64,000 nucleotides of DNA from Synechocystis sp. PCC 6714 (GTDB taxonomy: Bacteria; Cyanobacteriota; Cyanobacteriia; Cyanobacteriales; Microcystaceae), in the NCBI RefSeq assembly GCF_000478825.2, contig NZ_CP007543.1, positions 44,693-108,692 on the forward strand, given 5' to 3'. The translations under genes and the position numbers were made by a program. How positions within the stretch are numbered: the stretch's first letter is position 1; the number at the start of each line of letters is the position of its first letter. Positions 37,324 to 47,380 of the stretch are shown here, one piece after another. The notes beneath the pieces are model-generated. The model was given only the letters and a program-made list of their open reading frames with translations. It ran no database searches and was not told where the DNA came from.

Positions 37324-40300
37324 TTAGTCGTCTTTTTTACCGCAAATGGCCTTGACTTCCGCCAGGAGATCGCCAAATTTGCCGTAGTTGACCTTCACAC
37401 CGTCGTCTAGGTCGAGGTTAATCCGCAAATCGGCTTGGTAGCGCAGCTTTTCATCAAAAGCAAGTAGCTCGCTGTTTTGTTTTTGCAGTTTAGCCTGTTC
37501 TTTTTCTAGGCGTTTACGGTGGGCAGTGGAATCGGCGGCTTGGATGTCTCCTTGCAGGGTTTCCAGGCGGGCGGCCAGTTTACCTTGCAGGGGAATAACG
37601 TATTCAGTCCGCATTCGGGAGAGGGTGCCTTGATTATAACGGTGCAAATAGACTAAGCATTGAAAGGCTTTTTGTTTGCCACTGCTGAAGAGCCAATAGA
37701 TGGGGCGTTTTTTGTAGGTTTGCAGGTGGTCTTTATAAAAGCTATCGCAGAGGTAGCGACGCAGGGTTTCCCGGCTAGTTTCGCCTTTTTTGGAGCTGAG
37801 GTTTTCAGCAAGAAATTTGAGGTTAGTTTCTAGGTGGTCTTTATCCCAGGCTGTAGCCACAAATTCGACTAGGCGGTTCACGGCATCGTCGGTAAACCAT
37901 TCGCTATCGGTGAGGGGAATGATGCCATCTTCATCGGCGGGAAAGGCGGTATATTGGCTGGGGTCAAAGTCTTTGTTTTCGCTGTGGGCGTAGATTAAAC
38001 CGGGTTTATCCAGGCTATAGCGGCCCATCATGCACCCCAGGGCGTAGGAGATCAATTCTTTGCTGGTGTCCTGACAAAAGCGGGTTTCGAGGTCTTCGCT
38101 AAAGCCATTGGCCACTGACCATTCATCATCGTTGAGGGCTTTGCTGTAGCGGTAGGCGGGGTTAACGGTGAGGGTAATTTGCTGGATGGGTACGTCGGGG
38201 GTGAGTTCGTCTTGGAGTCCGTAGGCTTCGATGAAAAGGCGATTGTTTTCTTCTTCTAACCGCTTCATTTCAGCAATAGTCTCCCGATTTTTGGCGATCC
38301 ATTGTTGATAACTGGTTTCAATGGTGAGGGCAGGATAATCGAGGAGGGGAAAGGTTTGAAAATCCCAGGAGGTTTCGTAGAAGTTCCAATCAGATTTTGT
38401 TATTTCAACCAAAGCTTGAGTTATTGTTGATGTTTTTTGAGTATTATCTACACTTAAAGGTAGATTTAAAACATCATTAGTTTGAACATTTAGTGTAGGA
38501 TTCATTATAGTCAAAATTTGCCAGCAAACTTTGGAACATAAAAAACCCAAGCCTTGCCACAATGCTTCTTTTGGAATAGATGGTTTTAAAAAAATTGCTG
38601 GCCCGCCTGTTTCCGCAATCATTCCATCACCAAACCATCTAAAAGTTGCTCCCTTAGAGCTTATTTTTGTCCATGAAATACCCGAACTTTGCCATAAATA
38701 TTCTGGCGTAATACGGGCAACGAGATCTTTTTTGTAATGTTGCCTTGCTTCTAAGCTCCAATTAACCAAGTTGTGAATATTGCCAAAATAACTTCTCGCA
38801 TCACCTCCTTTTACACATATTCGATATTTCTCCTCATTACAAGAAAATTCTCTACAAACTTCCCAGTGAAATCTAATATAATTTTCATTATTGCCAGTTT
38901 TTGTTAAACCATCACTAAAAAAGTATTCAGAAAATTTACTGTATTTGACAAAAGTATTTCGTAATTTGGCGTTCATCCAATAACCGATCGCCGACCCTGG
39001 AATCTTCTTAAACTCATCTTGGGAAGCCTCAAAAAACCAGCCACAATTACGATTTTGGATTGCTTCAAGGGTCTTGGGTGCTTGATTATCAGAACCACGA
39101 AAGTCAGATAAGCGAATATAACAACCCTTTTCACTTTTGACATGACCTTTTCGCAGAGTAAAAGTACAGATCGGAACTGTTGCTCCTTCAAATCCAGAAT
39201 ATTCAAGTTGGATCAGAGAAGTTATTGTTTCATTGTTAATTAATCGAGTTCGCAGATTTTCATAACTAGAAATAAACATCCACACGAATGGAGTCATAAA
39301 ACCCAAATGACCGTGGCTCTTACTAAAGGCTATATCACGATCAATAAAAGCTGAGAAAGAATCCTTTTCGTAGCCGTCATAATTCTCTTTTAGAAACTTC
39401 TTAATGATCGGAATGTGAAACTTACTACCCATATAAGGAGGATTCGCCACCACCACATCATATTGCCCCGCCAACAACTCAGCCTGCCGTACCAATAACC
39501 GTAGAATGTCCTGATCTTTCCAAGAGAGCAATTTATTTTCTGTATCACATAACTGTTTTAATGCAGGTAACTTCTTGATGAGACTTGCTGGAATATGCAT
39601 CAAAGAACCAAAGGTCGTTGCAGACTCAAATAACCGCTTCACCTCCGCCAAATCAAACGGCTCCATCCCATAATCCGCCAACCTTAACCCCTGCACCAAC
39701 ACTTTCGGATCAAAATCCGTACTATCCTCAAACACCACCACATTTAACCTAACCTGGCGAGTAAACAACCGGCGATCATCGGCACGACCCTTCATCATCA
39801 ACGCAAACCCCGCCAACTGCCCCGCCCTGGGACAAATATCCGACCCAAACAGATTTTTTTCTAGGATTAACTTCGGCACATCCCGCAGACGATAACCCCG
39901 CTCCAGATAGATCGCCTTCAACAGATCATAGGCCTCCACCAAAATATGCCCCGACCCACAGGCCGGATCAATCAACGTCAACTGCTCCGGGTCAAGACTG
40001 CTAGGAGTGATCTGCTGTAACTGGGCCTGCACCTCTGGAGACTGTTCCGCCGGAGTAATGTAAAACTCCATCTGCTCCCGCAAAGGAGAATCCGGGTACG
40101 TCGCCAACCACTGTGCCCCCAAAGAATTTTGCACCATGTACTTCACAATCCAATTGGGCGTAAACAACTGGGTGGCCGCTGGGATATCCGCCGACTGCAC
40201 CACCTTGCCAATGACCTGATCCTTGCGCTCCGAAATATAAAACTGATAGAGCCAGCCCACCACCTCAATCTCTGCCCAGGCTGACTCGTCAATGCTTTCC

Positions 40301-40878
40301 ACCAACTGCCGGATCAACGAATCCGTATTCAGCAAATTGCCCGGCAACAACAACTCCGTCTCATCCCCAATGCGCTCAAACAAAAACGGCATCGCCCCAT
40401 GGAGGGCATTACATTGGGCAATCAACACCAACCGATACAACTCCTCATCCTTTGTCCCGTCTAATTTGAGGGCGATTACTTGCTCCCGATCCAACCCCGG
40501 CAACTCGATCTCCACCGCATAGTCCAAAATTTCCGGTAACGCCCGCCCCTCTGGATGGCTCAATACCCGATAACCATGATCCAAATAGCCCTGGATCTCC
40601 ATAAACCGAATGGCAATGAGCCGATTAAACCAGGTATAGGCCATGGCCTCCATGGTCGCCTCAAAGCCCTGATCCTTGACTCGCTTTACCAAGCGATCCC
40701 TAGCTTCCGCAATACTAGCTGGAAAGGGTTGGCCACTAATCAACAACACATCCCCTTGCACCGTGGCCGCCTCACAACCACTAGCAGTAATGCCTAGCCG
40801 ATTAGCCTGGGCTGTTACCGCCGCCATAAAGGCCTGTCTGGCTGCTGGGGCATAGCTTTTTAGTTGACTGGTATTCAT
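37324..40878 (-). CDS. pglX: BREX type 1 adenine-specific DNA methyltransferase PglX
   Basis: The 1184-residue protein has the SAM-binding motif DPACGSGHILVEAYD near residue 304 and the catalytic NPPYMG motif near 479, which define an N6-adenine methyltransferase of the PglX type. The opening MNTSQLKSYAPAARQAFMAAV is typical of BREX-1 PglX. The middle (about 550-850) is the target-recognition part and is more AT-rich and diverged than the ends, as expected for exchangeable specificity. PglX marks host DNA at a non-palindromic site and is needed for defence. Confidence 0.96.
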   Translation of the reverse strand: MNTSQLKSYAPAARQAFMAAVTAQANRLGITASGCEAATVQGDVLLISGQPFPASIAEARDRLVKRVKDQGFEATMEAMAYTWFNRLIAIRFMEIQGYLDHGYRVLSHPEGRALPEILDYAVEIELPGLDREQVIALKLDGTKDEELYRLVLIAQCNALHGAMPFLFERIGDETELLLPGNLLNTDSLIRQLVESIDESAWAEIEVVGWLYQFYISERKDQVIGKVVQSADIPAATQLFTPNWIVKYMVQNSLGAQWLATYPDSPLREQMEFYITPAEQSPEVQAQLQQITPSSLDPEQLTLIDPACGSGHILVEAYDLLKAIYLERGYRLRDVPKLILEKNLFGSDICPRAGQLAGFALMMKGRADDRRLFTRQVRLNVVVFEDSTDFDPKVLVQGLRLADYGMEPFDLAEVKRLFESATTFGSLMHIPASLIKKLPALKQLCDTENKLLSWKDQDILRLLVRQAELLAGQYDVVVANPPYMGSKFHIPIIKKFLKENYDGYEKDSFSAFIDRDIAFSKSHGHLGFMTPFVWMFISSYENLRTRLINNETITSLIQLEYSGFEGATVPICTFTLRKGHVKSEKGCYIRLSDFRGSDNQAPKTLEAIQNRNCGWFFEASQDEFKKIPGSAIGYWMNAKLRNTFVKYSKFSEYFFSDGLTKTGNNENYIRFHWEVCREFSCNEEKYRICVKGGDARSYFGNIHNLVNWSLEARQHYKKDLVARITPEYLWQSSGISWTKISSKGATFRWFGDGMIAETGGPAIFLKPSIPKEALWQGLGFLCSKVCWQILTIMNPTLNVQTNDVLNLPLSVDNTQKTSTITQALVEITKSDWNFYETSWDFQTFPLLDYPALTIETSYQQWIAKNRETIAEMKRLEEENNRLFIEAYGLQDELTPDVPIQQITLTVNPAYRYSKALNDDEWSVANGFSEDLETRFCQDTSKELISYALGCMMGRYSLDKPGLIYAHSENKDFDPSQYTAFPADEDGIIPLTDSEWFTDDAVNRLVEFVATAWDKDHLETNLKFLAENLSSKKGETSRETLRRYLCDSFYKDHLQTYKKRPIYWLFSSGKQKAFQCLVYLHRYNQGTLSRMRTEYVIPLQGKLAARLETLQGDIQAADSTAHRKRLEKEQAKLQKQNSELLAFDEKLRYQADLRINLDLDDGVKVNYGKFGDLLAEVKAICGKKDD

Positions 40879-40984
40879 TTTTGGAGCATTGGAGGACTTA
40901 CTTTCAACAGTACTGCAACTTGTCCGAGTTGGTTTTTATCTTGATCAGGATAAACTAGACTAAGCTTAGCTAATATTAATAACT

Positions 40985-41224
40985 ATGCGTAACGCCAATA
41001 TTCACGAAGCCAAGACCCATCTATCCCAACTCATAGAATCCGTGTTAGCCGGGGAAGATGTCATCATTAGCAGGGCCGGAAAACCCCTAGTGCGCTTAGT
41101 TCCCTACGAAGGAGTCTCCAAACCTCGCCAACCCGGAGCCTGGGAAGGACAGATCATCATGGCGGACGACTTCAACGAAGAATCCCCAGAGATCAACGCT
41201 ATGTTTTACGGGGATGAAGAATGA
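40985..41224 (+). CDS. Phd/YefM-family antitoxin
   Basis: A 79-residue protein opening MRNANIHEAKTHLSQLIESV, with GEDVIISRAGKPLVRLVPYE, the standard Phd/YefM DNA-binding part, and an acidic C-terminus. It overlaps the PIN gene by four bases. It is transcribed against the BREX operon. Confidence 0.9.
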   Translation: MRNANIHEAKTHLSQLIESVLAGEDVIISRAGKPLVRLVPYEGVSKPRQPGAWEGQIIMADDFNEESPEINAMFYGDEE

Positions 41225-41598
41225 AATTTTTGCTAGATACCCATATTTTGCTGTGGTGGCTCGGCAATGATAATCGTCTAACTTCTAATGAGCGAGCAGT
41301 GATTACCAATCCTGAACACTTAATCTTTGTTAGCGCCGCTAGCATTTGGGAAATGTCGATCAAAAAATCGTTAGGGAAATTATCAACCCCTGACAACTTA
41401 CTAATAGTCCTCAAGGAAAACAACTTTCAGGTATTAGGCATTGCCGCAGAACATGGTTTGGCAATCGCTGATTTACCCAAACATCACAAAGATCCCTTTG
41501 ATCGGATGCTCATTGTTCAAGCCCAGACAGAAGGGTTAATTTTAATTTCCCAGGACAGTAAATTCAGCCAGTATGATGTACCTCTACTAGTAAGTTGA
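41221..41598 (+). CDS. PIN-domain toxin
   Basis: A 125-residue PIN protein: FLLDTHILLWWLGND with the first Asp, SAASIWEMSIKKSLGKL with the Glu, and HHKDPFDRMLIVQAQTEGLILISQD with the later Asp residues. All key residues appear present. It forms a standard pair with the preceding Phd antitoxin. It ends six bases before the start of the duplicated brxC tail. Confidence 0.9.
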   Translation: MKFLLDTHILLWWLGNDNRLTSNERAVITNPEHLIFVSAASIWEMSIKKSLGKLSTPDNLLIVLKENNFQVLGIAAEHGLAIADLPKHHKDPFDRMLIVQAQTEGLILISQDSKFSQYDVPLLVS

Positions 41599-41604
41599 AA
41601 GATC

Positions 41605-41639
41605 ACTTAATTTGTACCCGTTCCCCGGTGGCGATCGCC
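41605..41639. repeat. duplicated 3' tip of brxC, copy 1
   Basis: 35 bases match 42568-42602 with two mismatches. On the minus strand it encodes AIATGERVQIK and a stop, the exact end of BrxC (AIATGERIQIK). It lies just past the 3' end of the rpn gene, so rpn is bracketed by direct copies of the brxC tail. Confidence 0.8.
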
Positions 41640-41641
41640 GA

Positions 41642-42550
41642 TTACAAATTTTCAGTAGATTTTTGTAACCATTGCTCCAAGTCTGTAACATCAGCACAAT
41701 CCAATAGTACCTCCCCCAATTCCTCCAACTGCGGCACTGTTAGTTGTTCAACCTTTGCCAAAATTTCATCATCTAATTCCCCAAAACGATGCTTGATCAA
41801 CTTGTGTAATAAAGATTTTTGTCCTTGTTCAATACCTTGGCGCATCCAACTGGTAGTTAATTGCATCACTTGCTCCTGGTCTGGGGAATCCAATTCGGCG
41901 ATGGTGGATCTAAAAACCGACTCTTCTTCTGGGTTGAGGGTCAGATAGGTATCCACAAAGCCTGAGATTAATTGCATTCTAGCGGGATCGAGCTTGAGGG
42001 TAACCAGTAACCGAAGGCATTCCGCTTTCACTTTCGGACGATCTGTGGGTGCTATCTGCATTTTAGCCATCAATGCCGATGCGATGGGATTAGGTTGGCT
42101 TAAAAAATCGCGCCAATTAAGCTGGTTGAGTTGAATAACTCGATAGTTAAATGTTAAGACGGGAAAATCAGGAAAATTGACGCAATACCCCTGCAGGGCA
42201 GGTTTCAGGGGGCGATCATAGGAAAAAAGGACGATGGGATACACGGGCAGGTCAAATTTGGCATGGAGGCGAGCAAAATAGTGAAACATCCGCTGGTTGA
42301 AATTCCCCTTAGCACTGGCTTGGGCTTCCACATGGATTAAAAAATAGGCATCTTGCCCCTGAAATTTGGCTTGTACCACCAGATCACTTTCATATTTTTC
42401 CCCAGCGGTGACATCAGTAAAAATTTCCTTGTCGAGAAAAATTAGGGAATTTTGGTCTAGATAGTCCAACACCTGCGGGAAGAATAACTCTAGGAATTCC
42501 ACAAAAAAGGTGGTTAGCAGTTCCTTAAATAGGCGATCGTGATCAATCAT
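41642..42550 (-). CDS. Rpn-family PD-(D/E)XK nuclease with DUF4351 end
   Basis: The 302-residue protein starts MIDHDRLFKELLTTFFVEFLE. It has the nuclease core YESDLVVQAKFQGQDAYFLIHVEAQ (residues about 50-76; Asp...Glu-x-Gln), followed by HYFARLHAKFDLPVYPIVLFS, and a C-terminal DUF4351 segment (LLHKLIKHRFGELDDEILAKVEQL). Rpn proteins are transposase-like nucleases common in cyanobacteria and often linked to DNA mobility. It sits between brxC and pglX on the BREX strand and is flanked by direct copies of the brxC tail. Confidence 0.88.
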   Translation of the reverse strand: MIDHDRLFKELLTTFFVEFLELFFPQVLDYLDQNSLIFLDKEIFTDVTAGEKYESDLVVQAKFQGQDAYFLIHVEAQASAKGNFNQRMFHYFARLHAKFDLPVYPIVLFSYDRPLKPALQGYCVNFPDFPVLTFNYRVIQLNQLNWRDFLSQPNPIASALMAKMQIAPTDRPKVKAECLRLLVTLKLDPARMQLISGFVDTYLTLNPEEESVFRSTIAELDSPDQEQVMQLTTSWMRQGIEQGQKSLLHKLIKHRFGELDDEILAKVEQLTVPQLEELGEVLLDCADVTDLEQWLQKSTENL

Positions 42551-42565
42551 AATTTTCTAAATCAG

Positions 42566-45500
42566 CTACTTAATTTGTATCCGTTCCCCAGTGGCGATCG
42601 CCTTTTCGAGTTCCTGACGAAGGCGGCTTAAAAAATCATCAATATCCGCTTGGGTTTCAAGAAAACTATCCTGGCAAAGACGTTTCACTTCTAACACCCG
42701 GCGAGGTTTGAGCTTAGGCTGGGGTGGACTGCCTCCCCCCGAAATTTCTATTTGTGATGCTAGGATTGCTTGTTCAATTAACCGCATTCCTTGCTCAAAA
42801 GCCGATTCCCCTTCTTCCTGGGCATGACGAATATGGGCAATACTGCCCGAATGCTCCACCTCTTTAATTAACCGCTCCAAAGGGGCGATCGCCTGAGAGA
42901 GTAAAGCGGCATCTCCCCCACAATTACCAATCTCCGTGTCAATTTGGCCAAGGTAGGACTGAAGAGTAACCATTGCTTGCTGACGGGCATCACTGACCAA
43001 CTGGTTGTTATAGGTGCTGGCCTTCTCCTTTAAGGCTGAGGCTTGGGCAAGAAAACCGTAGGGGCGTTTTTCCTGAAGAATTTTCTCCATTCGATCCAAG
43101 GCCTTCCCTGCTTCCGTATGGGATTCCAATTGGAGGCGATTTTGGCTTAGTTCTTGGACGGTGGCCCGTAATTGCTCCCAACTATGACGCTGATGGGTGT
43201 AAAAATTGCTTAGCTCTTGGTAATCCTCCTCCAAATCTAGTAAATCGTTTTTGCTGGTTAGAAATCGCTTTAGGAAACGGAGGGAATTGTTTTCCCCCAT
43301 CAACGGTCGCAGGGTCTGACGACAACGGTCAATTTCTTCTGCGCCGGGATAGCCCGCATGGGCCAGGGTGGCAAACTCATTCAGAGCATCATCCCAATCC
43401 CGTAACTGAGCTTGGAGGGTCTGAAAAAGTTTATCCTCTTCCTCCGGGAAAATTTGTCCCCAGAGTTCCTTACCGAGGGTTTGGGCCTGCTTGATTAATT
43501 GGACATCGGCAATTTCCCGTCGTTGGAGCAGAGCTTTTCGTTGCTTTCCCGGTAGGGTGAGGTAGTCATAGGCCTGCTCTAGGGGGATGGGGACTTTACT
43601 GATCTCCAACAGTTCGACTTCCTTGAGTACCATCAGTCGGGCCAATAATAGGGCCACCTCCAACTCCGGCCAACCATAGGGGCGATCGCCAAAACGTTTA
43701 TTGATTAAGTCATAGACAACTACTTGCTGATTTTTCAAGGCGGCAAGTTGTAGATACTCCCGCAAATCATTTAACGCTTCGGGGTTTGCCTCCGGCGTAT
43801 TTAGCCCTAACGATGTTTGCTCAACGTCATTCGCCCGCAACAGCGTTTGGATTTCCTGCTTAGGATTAGGATGCTGGTGTTGGATATGCCCCATTTTAGG
43901 ATAAGCATTGACAATGACATACTCCAAGGCTTCCCCCAGGGCTGATTTGGGATCAGAACTGCGAATATCGAGCTGATAACCGCTGGCAAAATAGCAAGCA
44001 GATTCCAACATGGTTTTGATAATTGCCAATAATCGGGCCCGTCGCCCACGATTTTCCCCATGGCGATCGCCCAAAATACGCTTAGTGGTGTCCGGTAAAG
44101 TACCACTCTGTTTGCTTCTCAGATAGGACTCGGTTTGAATGTAAGTCCGTAACTCCCGCCCTAGGCTGACATCGTCAGGCAGGCGAATTAAGACCTGGTG
44201 TCGTTCATGGCTCGTTTGCATTAGGCAGGCTTCATTGCCCGATAGGGTTTCGTAGGATTCCCCTAGGGGACTAGCAAAAATCACCTCTAAACTGCCTTCT
44301 GTGCGGGAACCAATGACTTGATCGTCGCAAATACGGTTAAAGCTAAAATCCTTGCCCGTCTTTTTATATTTATGTTTATTCTCATCCCCCAAAATATCGA
44401 GAAATAACAGGTTTCCCAGTTCCCGCTCTTCTGCGCCAGAGGCAATGGGGGTGTTCTTAATTTCCCGGCCAATGTCCCGTTCCTCATTGGTCAGGAAGAA
44501 ATACAGGTCCCCATTGCGGGCAATGAGGGTTTGTCCTTCCAAACGGGCTAAACATCTCTCAATGGTTTTCCGTAGCGACAGGCGATCAGCATCAATTTCA
44601 TCTACACAGAGAGTTACTAGGTTGTCCACTGTTCCCGGCAACTCTTCCACATAGCGAATTAAGAACAGAACCTGGAGAATTTTGATGTCGAAGGGTTGCA
44701 GGACATAATTTTCAGCGGCCTGGTCAATAGTGCGTTTAACAGTGGTGTCGAGGAAGCTTTCCACTGCCGGATAAAAGGAATAGAAGGGCACCAGCTTACC
44801 AATGGGTTCCCGCCCCAATTGCTTCGCCGCACTTTGGAATGCATCTAGGGTTGAGCGTTCCCCCTCTGAAAGATGTAAGCCCGTAGCCCCCGCCTTACGA
44901 ATTGACACAAACACTTTTTGTACCAATATAAATTGGTAGGCGGCAAAAGGATAGCAATCAATAAATTCATTAACATCGGCATAGGTTTTGAAGGTTGTTC
45001 CAGCATTCACAAAGGAAAGCTGATTGCGCAAAATGTCCTGTTTGCCTTCATAGGCTTCACTCAATGGCGATCGGGCCGTTGAATTTTTTAGCAAGAGACG
45101 TTTCTGAATGACTTCATCGACGTTGTTACTGGAGAGGGATAAACGGGTTTTAAATCGTCCTTGAATCTTAGAAAAATCGTGGGATTTAGTGCTTTTCAAA
45201 TCTCCGAGTACCGAATCCAAGTCTTCCTGGGAAGTTACCACCACCCAAACCCGGCCTTGGCAAATTGTCCCTAGTTGTTCGGTAATTGTCTGAAGATTCA
45301 GCATTAGATGGGTATCGTTACCAATAAACTGCCCCACCTCATCCACCAAAAACATGAGCCGGTGGTTGGAGCCCTGACGATCCAAATAGCGTTTTGCCCA
45401 GCGAGCAAAGTTTTCCACCGTCAGACTAAAGTTATCCCCCCCTTGATCAACCCATTTTTCTACTGATTCTGTGCTCTGTCCCAGGGCCTCTGTCAGCGCA

Positions 45501-46141
45501 CTGACAACTTGATCTCGGTAAAATTCCCAGGCATCCCGTTCTTCTAGCCAAGAACTGCCGGCAGCTTGCTCAAAAGCTTGATGGAAAGTAGCCAACTTAC
45601 CTTTTTCGTCCAAATGCCTTTCTAAGTGGGCAATGTGGGGATGGTCGCCACTATAACCTTGTTTCTCATTCAATACCCGCAGAAATACCTGTAACAGGGT
45701 ATCTCTTCCCTTGCCATGGTCAGCTTTGCTATCAATATTGAACAAAATAGTATCAGTGGGGATGGCCATGACCCGTTTCAGGTCGGCAAATAGCATGGGG
45801 TCCGCAAACTTATCCGTGAAAAAATCCACTGCCCGACGGGTTTGTCCATTGACGCTATGCTCGGCATTTTCCAGCAGGTAGGACAGCACTTTAATCAAGT
45901 GAGATTTGCCGCAACCAAAAAAGCCGGATACCCAAATGCCATTTTTATCTGCCGCTCCTACCCCCGATTCCATTGCCTCCAACAGGACAGCAATAAGAGC
46001 ACTAAAATGCCCTCTCAATTCCTGGGTAACCACAAACTCCTCTAACTCTTGCCAAACGGAGACTGAATCCAGTTGGTCAGCTTTAACTACTCCATTGATA
46101 TTGCGATCAATGGAGCGATCAAATAGGTCTTGAATCAGCAT
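42566..46141 (-). CDS. brxC: BREX type 1 ATPase BrxC
   Basis: The 1191-residue protein has the BrxC opening (LIQDLFDRSIDRNINGVVKA), Walker A GFFGCGKSHLIK near residue 72 and MFLVDEVGQFIG as Walker B. Long helical and coiled-coil stretches fill the second half. BrxC (PglY relative) is a core ATPase of BREX. The start overlaps brxB by seven bases. Confidence 0.95.
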   Translation of the reverse strand: MLIQDLFDRSIDRNINGVVKADQLDSVSVWQELEEFVVTQELRGHFSALIAVLLEAMESGVGAADKNGIWVSGFFGCGKSHLIKVLSYLLENAEHSVNGQTRRAVDFFTDKFADPMLFADLKRVMAIPTDTILFNIDSKADHGKGRDTLLQVFLRVLNEKQGYSGDHPHIAHLERHLDEKGKLATFHQAFEQAAGSSWLEERDAWEFYRDQVVSALTEALGQSTESVEKWVDQGGDNFSLTVENFARWAKRYLDRQGSNHRLMFLVDEVGQFIGNDTHLMLNLQTITEQLGTICQGRVWVVVTSQEDLDSVLGDLKSTKSHDFSKIQGRFKTRLSLSSNNVDEVIQKRLLLKNSTARSPLSEAYEGKQDILRNQLSFVNAGTTFKTYADVNEFIDCYPFAAYQFILVQKVFVSIRKAGATGLHLSEGERSTLDAFQSAAKQLGREPIGKLVPFYSFYPAVESFLDTTVKRTIDQAAENYVLQPFDIKILQVLFLIRYVEELPGTVDNLVTLCVDEIDADRLSLRKTIERCLARLEGQTLIARNGDLYFFLTNEERDIGREIKNTPIASGAEERELGNLLFLDILGDENKHKYKKTGKDFSFNRICDDQVIGSRTEGSLEVIFASPLGESYETLSGNEACLMQTSHERHQVLIRLPDDVSLGRELRTYIQTESYLRSKQSGTLPDTTKRILGDRHGENRGRRARLLAIIKTMLESACYFASGYQLDIRSSDPKSALGEALEYVIVNAYPKMGHIQHQHPNPKQEIQTLLRANDVEQTSLGLNTPEANPEALNDLREYLQLAALKNQQVVVYDLINKRFGDRPYGWPELEVALLLARLMVLKEVELLEISKVPIPLEQAYDYLTLPGKQRKALLQRREIADVQLIKQAQTLGKELWGQIFPEEEDKLFQTLQAQLRDWDDALNEFATLAHAGYPGAEEIDRCRQTLRPLMGENNSLRFLKRFLTSKNDLLDLEEDYQELSNFYTHQRHSWEQLRATVQELSQNRLQLESHTEAGKALDRMEKILQEKRPYGFLAQASALKEKASTYNNQLVSDARQQAMVTLQSYLGQIDTEIGNCGGDAALLSQAIAPLERLIKEVEHSGSIAHIRHAQEEGESAFEQGMRLIEQAILASQIEISGGGSPPQPKLKPRRVLEVKRLCQDSFLETQADIDDFLSRLRQELEKAIATGERIQIK
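42568..42602. repeat. 3' tip of brxC, copy 2 (in the gene)
   Basis: The native end of brxC. It matches 41605-41639 except for two bases and spans a HIP1 octamer. The two copies bracket the rpn gene. Confidence 0.8.
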
Positions 46142-46767
46142 TTTGAGGTCTCCCTGGGCACTAAAGAAAAAGCTCGGTAATAAGGCTCGGTTCCCGGTTT
46201 GGCAGACTCAGAAGCTATGCCGCCAAATAAGCGCAGGGTTTTGCCATCAAAACGCCCCGGATAGAACATTACCAATGGCGTGTGGCCCAGAATGGGATGG
46301 AGACAGTTCAGTAAGCTATGGGCTCGCAATAGGGGCCAGACACTCCCCACCCCGGATATTAGCAATAGGTCATATTCCTCTGGTTGATATTCTGCTCCAA
46401 TAAAATCTCTAATTTTTTCCGCTGTTAACGGACCCTTCAGAGCTTTGAGTAAACCCCCGTCTCCCTTTGATTGCTCCAGCGCGATCGCCTTATCTAGCAA
46501 ACTCCGCTGGTTGAGATAAGCCACAACCAGGTCCAATAGATTTAAATGCAGTACCTGAAGCTGACTATGGTAATTGTGAAGCCTTTCTAACATTAACCCT
46601 AGATATTCCCGCATGTGTAATTCTTCACTAGCATCGTAATCAAACACATAGCAGGCAATCTCATTACCAATGCCTCGATTAGCCAAAAATTCTTGGCTGG
46701 TGATGCGGGAGAGAATTTGATTCCAGCGGTGAGTTAGATCAGCAGTCACTCCATTGCCTCCAGACAA
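46135..46767 (-). CDS. brxB: BREX type 1 protein BrxB (DUF1788)
   Basis: The 210-residue protein fits DUF1788: LTHRWNQILSRITSQEFLANRG near the start, YVFDYDASEELHMREYL, LLISGVGSVWPLLRAHSLLN, then HTPLVMFYPGRFDGKTLRLFG near the end. BrxB is a BREX core protein of unclear biochemistry. It overlaps brxA by 22 bases and brxC by 7. Confidence 0.93.
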   Translation of the reverse strand: MSGGNGVTADLTHRWNQILSRITSQEFLANRGIGNEIACYVFDYDASEELHMREYLGLMLERLHNYHSQLQVLHLNLLDLVVAYLNQRSLLDKAIALEQSKGDGGLLKALKGPLTAEKIRDFIGAEYQPEEYDLLLISGVGSVWPLLRAHSLLNCLHPILGHTPLVMFYPGRFDGKTLRLFGGIASESAKPGTEPYYRAFSLVPRETSKC

Positions 46768-47348
46768 CGTAGAGCATATTTTTCGTCTTTTTCTCTAAGA
46801 TAGTGCCGTAGCTGATCATCAATAAATACATTTTGCAACATTAGGCTACGACTATCTTTGAGGTAACCTACTTCGGACAAAATACGAAAAACGCTGGAAC
46901 GTAACCGTTTAACCGTTGACGGCCCCCAAGAGGGCATAAATGGGTCTCTGCCCCGACAAACTTCAATGTACTCACTCCACATCCAGTTTTCGAGCTTAGG
47001 GGCAAACAAACCTCTCTGCTCACGGATAACTACATCCATAAAGTCCCCCAAAAGTGGGCTCTCCTTAACTGCTCCTGCAAAAACTGTTTGGGTAGCTTGC
47101 TGGCGATCGCCATCCCGAATCAGTAACCATAATGACTCCCCTAGGGCCTCTATGCGGTAACGGAGTAGCCCTGCAATTCTTTTTATCGATTCAACATTGC
47201 CAATTTGAAGAACATTTTCCTCCAGAATTTTCCTTTGCCAATCCCCATCACTAATTTTCTGTAGGAGTAAGTCGGCAATAATACGAGACTCCCGCAGACG
47301 GAGCCCAGACCTAGCAATGCTGACCGTATATCTAGCGGTGGTGCCCAT
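46746..47348 (-). CDS. brxA: BREX type 1 protein BrxA (DUF1819)
   Basis: The 200-residue protein fits DUF1819/BrxA: YTVSIARSGLRLRESRIIADLL at the start, TVKRLRSSVFRILSEVGYL and an LRHYLREKDEKYALRCLEAME end. BrxA is a small DNA-binding core protein. It starts 32 bases after the DUF3102-like gene, so the ParA pair and BREX may share one transcript. Confidence 0.93.
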   Translation of the reverse strand: MGTTARYTVSIARSGLRLRESRIIADLLLQKISDGDWQRKILEENVLQIGNVESIKRIAGLLRYRIEALGESLWLLIRDGDRQQATQTVFAGAVKESPLLGDFMDVVIREQRGLFAPKLENWMWSEYIEVCRGRDPFMPSWGPSTVKRLRSSVFRILSEVGYLKDSRSLMLQNVFIDDQLRHYLREKDEKYALRCLEAME

Positions 47349-47380
47349 GGGAACTGTTCTTTTTAGAAATGCTGAGGAAT

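Noticed and set aside
44352..44654. 100-codon plus-strand ORF inside brxC
   Set aside because: Shadow frame of brxC with Ser/Arg-rich random-like composition.
30184..47348. DISARM or classical Pgl system
   Set aside because: brxA, brxB, brxC, pglX, pglZ and brxL are all present and no PglW kinase, DrmA or DrmB is seen, which defines BREX type 1.
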